The position numbers and the translations under genes were made by a program. The notes beneath the pieces were generated by a model, which saw only the letters and a program-made list of their open reading frames with translations, was not told the DNA's origin and made no database searches. A stretch of 64,000 nt of DNA from Pseudomonas batumici (GTDB lineage Bacteria; Pseudomonadota; Gammaproteobacteria; Pseudomonadales; Pseudomonadaceae), in contig NZ_JXDG01000056.1 of the NCBI RefSeq assembly GCF_000820515.1, forward strand, positions 108,834-172,833. Direction: 5' to 3'. Position 1 is the first letter of the stretch. Each line of letters starts with the position of its first letter. Positions 58,693 through 64,000 of this stretch are shown one piece after another.

Positions 58693-58795
58693 CTGTAGGA
58701 GCGAGCTTGCTCGCGATGGTAGTTCAGGCGCCGTGGGGTATCAGGTGCCCCGCGTCATCGTTGACCTCCATCGCGAGCAAGCTCGCTCCTACAGG
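58693..58795. repeat. Paired REP element, GAGCGAGC class
   Basis: ctgtaggagcgagcttgctc and inverted gcaagctcgctcctacag, both intact, between aatP and aauS. Confidence 0.93.
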
Positions 58796-58822
58796 GGCCC
58801 TGGTTGACCCAAGGCAACTGTG

Positions 58823-60724
58823 ATGAAATGCGACCCCAACCTCTATCGCGCGACGCCGCCATCACTCGCCGTGAAACCCCGCCTGATCCGCCAACTGCTC
58901 CTGCCGCCACTGATCATCCTGCTGATGATCGGCCTGGGCTCTGCCGGCTATCGCATCAGCGAACACTATGGCATCCGCACCCTCAGCGAAAACGGCGAAC
59001 GCCAGTTGGAGCTGCACGCCCGCACCGTCGAAAGCGAGATCAGCAAGTACACCTACCTGCCCAGCCTGCTGGAGCTTGAATCCAGCGTCTCGATGCTGCT
59101 CAAGGAACCGGACGCCGAACACCGCCAAGCGGTCAACGAATACCTCGAAGGCCTGAACCGGCGCAGCCGCAGTCGGGCCATCTACGTGCTCGACACCACC
59201 GGTCGGGTGCTGGCCACCAGCAACTGGCGCGACGCCGACAGTTACCTGGGCGAGGACCTGTCCTTTCGCGCCTACTTCCAGGACGCCGTGCGCGGTCTGC
59301 CGGGACGCTTCTACGGCATCGGCAGCACCAGCGGCGAACCCGGCTATTACCTGGCCCATGGCCTGGAAGAACAAGGCAAGATCATCGGCGTGGCGGTGAT
59401 CAAGGTCCGTCTCGAGGCCCTCGAGGAACGCTGGCAACGGGCTCGCCTGGAAGCCTTCGTCAGTGACGAGAACGGCATCATCATCCTCTCCAGCGACCCG
59501 GCCCGGCGCCTCAAGTCCGTGCGCCCGCTGACCGCGGAGATCAAGGAGCGCCTGGCCCGTAGCCTGCAATATTACTGGTGGCCACTGAACGAGTTGCAGC
59601 CCCTGGCCCGCGAACACCTGGCCGAAGGTGTGGAAACCCTGACCTTCCCGGCCAACAGCGAACTGGCCAAGGACGGCGACAGTGTCAGCTACCTGTCCCA
59701 GACCCGGCGCCTGAGCGACACCCCCTGGCACTTCACCCTGCTCACGCCCCTGCAGGACCTGCGCCGCGAAGCCGCCAACCAGGGCATCCTGGTGGCCGTG
59801 GCCTTCGCCCTGGTGGCATTCCTGCTGATCGCCTGGAACGAACGGCGCAAGGTCATCGCCACCCGCCTGGCCGCCCGCGAAGCCCTGCAGGAAGCCAACA
59901 GCCAGCTGGAACGGCGGATCACCGAGCGCACCGTCGACCTGCGCGCCAGTAACGACCGGCTCAAGGACCAGATCCGCGAGCGACGCCAGGCCGAGGAAAC
60001 CCTGCGCCGGGCCCAGGACGAACTGGTCCAGGCCGGCAAGCTGGCCGCCATCGGCCAGATGTCCACCAGCATCGCCCACGAACTCAACCAGCCGCTGGCG
60101 GCGCTGCGCACCTTGTCCGGCAACACCGTGCGCTTCCTCGAACGCGGCGAACTGGACACCGCCAGCACCAACCTGCGCACCATCAACGACCTGATCGACC
60201 GCATGGGCCGGATCACCGCCAGCCTGCGCGCCTTTGCCCGGCGCGGCGACGACAAGGGCGAGTCGAGCCTGGGCAAGGCCATCGACGCCGCCTTGCAGGT
60301 CCTCGGCAGCCGGGTCGAAACCCTGCACCTGGAAGTCCATCGCGACTTCGACGACGTGCAACTGGCCATCGACCAGACCCGCCTGGAGCAGGTCCTGGTC
60401 AACCTGATCGGCAATGCCCTGGACGCCATGCAGGCCCAGCCCCTGCCGGAACTGTGGCTGGAAGGCGACTTCGTCGAGGGTAAATACCGCCTGCTGGTAC
60501 GCGACAACGGGCACGGCATCGAACCCGAAGCGCGCAAGCACCTGTTCGAACCCTTCTTCACCACCAAGCCGGGAGAACAGGGCCTGGGCCTGGGCCTGAC
60601 CCTCTCCGCCAGCCTCGCGGCGGCGGCCGGCGGCCACCTCGGGGTCGAACACCCCGTCAGTGGCGGCACCGCCTTCGTCCTCACTTTACCGCGGGTCTCC
60701 CCTGCCAAGGCCGAGCCGATATGA
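58823..60724 (+). CDS. aauS: Sensor histidine kinase AauS (DctB type)
   Basis: 633-residue membrane sensor kinase. TM1 (about 25-43), a periplasmic double-Cache-like domain (about 45-310; TGRVLATSNWRDADSYLG, FYGIGSTSGEPGYYLAHG), TM2 (about 318-337), a coiled coil, then the DHp domain with phospho-acceptor His in MSTSIAHELNQPLAALR and the ATPase domain with NLIGNALDAM (N box), RDNGHGIEP and GLGLGLTLS. It senses Glu/Asp-like amino acids in pseudomonads. I place the start at ATG 58823 with AAGG at proper spacing; a GTG at 58820 is adjacent. It overlaps aauR by 4 bp. Confidence 0.92.
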   Translation: MKCDPNLYRATPPSLAVKPRLIRQLLLPPLIILLMIGLGSAGYRISEHYGIRTLSENGERQLELHARTVESEISKYTYLPSLLELESSVSMLLKEPDAEHRQAVNEYLEGLNRRSRSRAIYVLDTTGRVLATSNWRDADSYLGEDLSFRAYFQDAVRGLPGRFYGIGSTSGEPGYYLAHGLEEQGKIIGVAVIKVRLEALEERWQRARLEAFVSDENGIIILSSDPARRLKSVRPLTAEIKERLARSLQYYWWPLNELQPLAREHLAEGVETLTFPANSELAKDGDSVSYLSQTRRLSDTPWHFTLLTPLQDLRREAANQGILVAVAFALVAFLLIAWNERRKVIATRLAAREALQEANSQLERRITERTVDLRASNDRLKDQIRERRQAEETLRRAQDELVQAGKLAAIGQMSTSIAHELNQPLAALRTLSGNTVRFLERGELDTASTNLRTINDLIDRMGRITASLRAFARRGDDKGESSLGKAIDAALQVLGSRVETLHLEVHRDFDDVQLAIDQTRLEQVLVNLIGNALDAMQAQPLPELWLEGDFVEGKYRLLVRDNGHGIEPEARKHLFEPFFTTKPGEQGLGLGLTLSASLAAAAGGHLGVEHPVSGGTAFVLTLPRVSPAKAEPI

Positions 60725-62046
60725 ACAACGACCTCACTGTCCTGATTGTCGAAGACGATCCCCACGTCCTGCTCGGCTGCCAGCAGGCACTCTCCCTGGA
60801 AGATATTCCCTGTGAAGGCGTCGGCAGTGCCGAGGAAGCCCTGGCGCGGATCGGCGACAACTTCCCCGGCATCGTCATCAGCGACATCCGCCTGCCGGGC
60901 ATCGACGGCCTGGAACTGCTGACCCGACTCAAGGCCCGCGACCGCAGCCTGCCGGTGGTGCTGATCACCGGTCACGGCGATATTTCCATGGCCGTCGGCG
61001 CCATGCGCAACGGCGCCTATGACTTCATGGAAAAGCCGTTTTCGCCGGAGCGCCTGGTGGAAGTCGCCCGTCGCGCCCTGGAACAACGCGGCCTGGCCCG
61101 CGAAGTCTGGGCACTGCGCCGGCAACTGGCCGAGCGCGACTCGCTGGAAGGACGGATCATCGGGCGCTCGCCGGCCATGCAGAACCTGCGGGAACTGATT
61201 GCCAACGTTGCCGATACGTCAGCCAACGTGCTGATCGAAGGCGAGACCGGGACCGGCAAGGAACTGGTTGCCCGCTGCCTGCATGACTTCAGCCGGCGCC
61301 AGTCGCAACAGTTCGTCGCTCTCAACTGCGGTGGGCTACCGGAGAACCTGTTCGAGAGCGAAATCTTCGGTCATGAGGCCAACGCCTTCACCGGTGCCGG
61401 GAAACGGCGCATCGGCAAGATCGAGCACGCCCATGGCGGCACGCTGTTCCTCGACGAAGTGGAAAGCATGCCGATCCCCTTGCAGATCAAATTGCTGCGG
61501 GTCTTGCAGGAACGCACGCTGGAGCGCCTGGGCTCGAACCAGAGCGTGGCCGTCGATTGCCGCGTCATCGCCGCCACCAAGTCCGACCTCGACGAGCTGG
61601 GCCGCGCCGGAGAGTTTCGCAGCGACCTGTATTACCGGCTGAACGTGGTGACCCTGGAGCTGCCGCCCCTGCGCGAGCGGCGCGAGGACATCCTGCAGTT
61701 GTTCGAGCACTTCCTGCTGCAGTCCTCCCTGCGTTTCGACCGTGCCGTGCCGGAGCTGGACAACCAGACCTTGTCCAACCTCATGAGCCACGACTGGCCG
61801 GGCAATGTGCGCGAACTGCGCAACGTCGCCGAACGCTTCGCCCTGGGCCTGCCGGCCTTCAAGAAAGCCGGCGCGCAAAGCAGCAGCGGGCTGGGCTTTG
61901 CCGAAGCGGTGGAGGCGTTCGAGCGCAACCTGCTGGGCGATGCCCTGCAACGCAGTGGCGGCAACCTGACCCAGGCCAGCCAGGAGCTGGGCATGGCCAA
62001 GACCACCTTGTTCGACAAGGTCAAGAAGTACGGCCTGGGCCACTGA
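60721..62046 (+). CDS. aauR: Sigma-54-dependent response regulator AauR
   Basis: 441-residue NtrC-family activator: receiver domain with phospho-acceptor in VISDIRLPGIDG (about D55) and Lys in DFMEKPFSP; AAA+ domain with Walker A EGETGTGKE, the sigma-54-contacting loop (here GHEANAFTGAGKRRIGKIE in place of the usual GAFTGA: the motif is NAFTGA), Walker B GTLFLDEVES; and a Fis-type HTH (LTQASQELGMAKTTLFDKVK). It should bind the TTCGG-N4-CCGAA sites before aatJ. Coupled to aauS by ATGA overlap. Confidence 0.93.
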   Translation: MNNDLTVLIVEDDPHVLLGCQQALSLEDIPCEGVGSAEEALARIGDNFPGIVISDIRLPGIDGLELLTRLKARDRSLPVVLITGHGDISMAVGAMRNGAYDFMEKPFSPERLVEVARRALEQRGLAREVWALRRQLAERDSLEGRIIGRSPAMQNLRELIANVADTSANVLIEGETGTGKELVARCLHDFSRRQSQQFVALNCGGLPENLFESEIFGHEANAFTGAGKRRIGKIEHAHGGTLFLDEVESMPIPLQIKLLRVLQERTLERLGSNQSVAVDCRVIAATKSDLDELGRAGEFRSDLYYRLNVVTLELPPLRERREDILQLFEHFLLQSSLRFDRAVPELDNQTLSNLMSHDWPGNVRELRNVAERFALGLPAFKKAGAQSSSGLGFAEAVEAFERNLLGDALQRSGGNLTQASQELGMAKTTLFDKVKKYGLGH

Positions 62047-62126
62047 TCGCGGGTATTCATGCGCCATCACCCACCCGCTGGCGACCAACCTGTGCCCGAC
62101 AGGCGTCGGTAAAAAAGATGCCTTTG

Positions 62127-62149
62127 GGACGGCTGGCCCGTCCTTTGCA
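62127..62149 (+). promoter_or_regulatory. Sigma-54-like promoter motif overlapping a short hairpin
   Basis: TGGCCCGTCCTTTGCA (62134-62149) has -24 TGGCCC and a perfect -12 TTGCA with GG and GC ten bases apart. The same bases contain ggacgg/ccgtcc (62127-62144) followed by a short T run, so part of it may instead be the aauR terminator. It lies 63 bp before the arginase-fold gene. Confidence 0.5.
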
Positions 62150-62211
62150 TTTACTCGCGCAAGTCCTTGCACCGTACTTTTCACGGACGCCGCCACAGGT
62201 AATACAACGTT

Positions 62212-63132
62212 TTGAACATTCTCGACCTCGACCACAGCCTGACCGCCCAGGCCCCTGTCGCCCGGCGACTGGACAGTGGCCAGGCCACGCGCCTGGACCT
62301 GCTTGACCTGGGCCCCAAACTGCGGCTCTGGACCACCGAGCGCAACTACCGGCGCTTTGCCGAGCGCCTGCGCCAGCGGCCAAGACCCGCCGCCGGCAAA
62401 CCGGAAATCTTCTTCGTCGGTTCCGGCGACTACCATCACCTGACCCCGGCCTTCCTGGCCGACCTGCCGGAGCCGGTCAGCCTGATTCATTTCGACAACC
62501 ATCCCGACTGGGTGCACCTTGCCCCTCGTCGGCATTGTGGCTCGTGGGTCAACCGCGCGCTGAAACTGCCGAACATCCGGCGTATCATCACCCTCGGCCC
62601 CTGCAGCGAAGACCTCGACACCCCCCAATTGCGCGGCGGCAACCTGGGTGCGTTGCGCCGTGGCGACCTGCAACTGTTCCCCTGGCAACATGCCCCGTCC
62701 AGGGTCTGGGGCCGGATCGGCGACGGTGCTGGGCACCAGCAGCAGGCCAATCATCTGCACTGGCGCAACCTGGCTGACGAGCACTGGCCCGACTTTCTCG
62801 AACGCTTGATCCAGAACCTGCCCACCGAGGCGATCTGGATCACTATCGACAAAGACGTGCTGGCCAGCGAAGATGCCGCCACCAATTGGGATCAGGGCGG
62901 CATGCGCCTGACCCATCTGCTCGACGCCTTGCGGGCGCTGGCCACGCGCAAGCGGGTCCTGGGCATTGATGTTTGCGGCGAATTCGCCAAGCCGGCCTTC
63001 AGCAACGCGTTCAAGCGCTGGGAAGCCAAATCCGACCAACCCCCGCCCGAACGCTGGAGCGAAGCTGACCTGCTGCGCAATTCGGCAACCAATGAAGCGT
63101 TGATCACGCTGTTCGAGGAGCTGTTTCCGTGA
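62212..63132 (+). CDS. Arginase/ureohydrolase-fold protein
   Basis: 306-residue protein with the metal-ligand pattern of the ureohydrolase superfamily: His in GSGDYHHLT (about 70-78), Asp-x-His-x-Asp in HFDNHPDW (about 92-99), and Asp-x-Asp in TIDKDVL (about 211-217). The outline differs from true arginase or agmatinase, so the substrate is unknown. Start is a TTG at 62212 with a distant AGG; no ATG fits the N-terminus MNILDLDHSLT. The stop overlaps the GTG of the first SMR-like gene, so the three genes form a coupled unit. Confidence 0.75.
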   Translation: MNILDLDHSLTAQAPVARRLDSGQATRLDLLDLGPKLRLWTTERNYRRFAERLRQRPRPAAGKPEIFFVGSGDYHHLTPAFLADLPEPVSLIHFDNHPDWVHLAPRRHCGSWVNRALKLPNIRRIITLGPCSEDLDTPQLRGGNLGALRRGDLQLFPWQHAPSRVWGRIGDGAGHQQQANHLHWRNLADEHWPDFLERLIQNLPTEAIWITIDKDVLASEDAATNWDQGGMRLTHLLDALRALATRKRVLGIDVCGEFAKPAFSNAFKRWEAKSDQPPPERWSEADLLRNSATNEALITLFEELFP

Positions 63133-63503
63133 CCCTTGGCGTTATTTTGCTGGTACTTTTTTCCGTTGTCCTGGACGTGGTCGGCCAGCTCTGTTTCAAG
63201 ATGGGCCTGGACCGTCTGCCGGAGCTGGATGGTGGTTTCAGGCTGAAAGCCTTCTGGGGCCAGGTCTTCAATTCGCCCCTGCTGTGGTGCGGGCTCGGCT
63301 CCTATGCCATCGAGTTCTTCGTCTGGATCGAAGCCCTGTCCCGGGCGCCGTTGAGCCTGGTGTTTCCCATCGGGGCACTGGCGTATTGCGGCGTGGTGCT
63401 GGCCGGCAAGGTCGTACTGGGCGAAACCGTCAGCCGCCGTCGCTGGCTCGGCACCCTGGTGATCACCGCCGGCGTGATGCTGGTCGCCGTATCCGGCGCT
63501 TGA
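63129..63503 (+). CDS. SMR/EamA-half transporter, subunit 1
   Basis: 124-residue membrane protein with four hydrophobic segments, the size of small multidrug resistance proteins. In TM1 the usual membrane Glu is replaced by Asp in VVLDVVGQLCFKMG (about D16). Later, FFVWIEALSRAPLSLVFP and LGETVSRRRWLGTLVITAG follow the ArnE/EamA pattern. Start is GTG 63129, overlapping the previous stop. It probably pairs with the next gene product as an antiparallel heterodimer exporting a small cation or amine; this is inferred. Confidence 0.75.
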   Translation: MTLGVILLVLFSVVLDVVGQLCFKMGLDRLPELDGGFRLKAFWGQVFNSPLLWCGLGSYAIEFFVWIEALSRAPLSLVFPIGALAYCGVVLAGKVVLGETVSRRRWLGTLVITAGVMLVAVSGA

Positions 63504-63534
63504 GGGGCCTATTCATGTTCGAAGGTAATTTCTG

Positions 63535-63936
63535 ATGAGCGGTTCAAAACACATCGATTGGCTCCACGGGCGTTTCGGCACCGTCGTGCTCTGGGCCTTG
63601 CTGATCGCTTGCGAAAGCGGCGGACAGATCGCCACCAAAATCGGCGGCGATCAACTCGGACAGATGGATTTCAGCCTGCAATGGCTGCACGCGGTGCTGC
63701 TCAATCCCGGCGTCTGGGTCGCGATCAGCTGTTATATCGGGGCGTTTTTCGTCTGGATGCTGATTCTGCGGCGCAGCACCCTTTCGCTGGCGTTCCCGCT
63801 GAGTTCACTGGTGTTTGTCGCCGTGCTGCTGGCATCCTGGCTAGGCCTGAACGAACAGATCAGCCTGCTGCACTGGCTGGGCGTGGCCGTGATCATCGGC
63901 GGGATCGCCCTGCTCGCCGAGGGCGAGCAGAACTAG
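63535..63936 (+). CDS. SMR/EamA-half transporter, subunit 2
   Basis: 133-residue four-segment membrane protein, paralogous to the preceding one. It has the Glu in TM1 (LLIACESGGQIATKIGG, about E27), FFVWMLILRRSTLSLAFPLS, and the end WLGLNEQISLLHWLGVAVII. ATG 63535 lies 31 bp after the first subunit. Glu here and Asp in the partner suggest a specialised heterodimer. No supported gene follows to the window end. Confidence 0.75.
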   Translation: MSGSKHIDWLHGRFGTVVLWALLIACESGGQIATKIGGDQLGQMDFSLQWLHAVLLNPGVWVAISCYIGAFFVWMLILRRSTLSLAFPLSSLVFVAVLLASWLGLNEQISLLHWLGVAVIIGGIALLAEGEQN

Positions 63937-64000
63937 GCTCTGTACGAAAACTGCCTGCGCGACGATCATGCTGCGTTAAAAACAGGCTCGGAATGCTCAT

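Noticed and set aside
2398..58795. Repeated inverted sequences considered as a CRISPR array
   Set aside because: The repeats are dispersed singly between genes as inverted REP pairs with no regular spacer ladder and no cas genes.

Overview
The window reads as chromosome of a fluorescent-group Pseudomonas. The evidence is high GC with strong third-position G/C bias, REP repeats in inverted pairs throughout, and gene blocks whose order I recognise from P. aeruginosa: iciA/argP-lysE-sodB-bifA-icmP; pheC, dcd-mrp-metG-rnf-nth; argG-motY-pyrC-rnt-peroxiredoxin-bfd-bfrB-grxD-argF; and aatJQMP-aauSR. The mosaic of these blocks and the REP types suggest the P. fluorescens complex; the species cannot be fixed from sequence alone. 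No prophage, insertion sequence, CRISPR array, tRNA or rRNA was seen.

Layout. 1-5.4 kb: ung (cut by the window edge), a 3-hydroxyisobutyryl-CoA hydrolase-type gene, a small lipoprotein, a coiled-coil membrane protein, an NAD-dependent epimerase-like gene and the LysR regulator argP. 5.4-9.6 kb: an ACT-domain gene, a LysE/ArgO exporter, sodB and bifA. 9.7-14.9 kb: a four-gene cell-envelope operon (imelysin, di-heme cytochrome, imelysin, DUF1513) behind a strong Fur-box match, likely for iron uptake. 14.9-23.5 kb: a cysteine-hydrolase-fold enzyme, a penicillin-acylase-type lipoprotein, a basic amino acid ABC transporter operon with an AotO-like gene, and pheC. 23.7-33.5 kb: a proline-rich small gene, dcd, a cold-shock gene, mrp/apbC, metG, an rnf operon that lacks rnfC, nth, and a 59-codon gene. 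33.7-35.8 kb: an orphan response regulator, a low-GC stretch with decayed coding sequence, and a protein with two HTH-like segments. 35.8-44.7 kb: argG, motY, pyrC, rnt, an AraC/SDR cassette, a peroxiredoxin, bfd, bfr and grxD. 44.8-49.3 kb: an orphan molybdopterin oxidoreductase, a small helical protein, argF and ybaK. 49.6-55 kb: the glycerol regulon glpF-glpK-glpR-glpD. 55.4-62 kb: the acidic amino acid transporter aatJQMP with its two-component system aauSR. 62.1-64 kb: an arginase-fold gene followed by two SMR-like half transporters, behind a sigma-54-like promoter motif.

Recurring themes are amino acid uptake and synthesis (ArgP, ArgR, AauR and sigma-54 sites), iron and oxidative stress (Fur boxes, SodB, Bfr/Bfd, peroxiredoxin, GrxD, imelysins) and glycerol use (GlpR operators). 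The least explained features are the RnfC-less Rnf set with an unusual RnfB, the arginase-fold/SMR-pair operon at the right end, and the decayed region near 34.4-35.2 kb.
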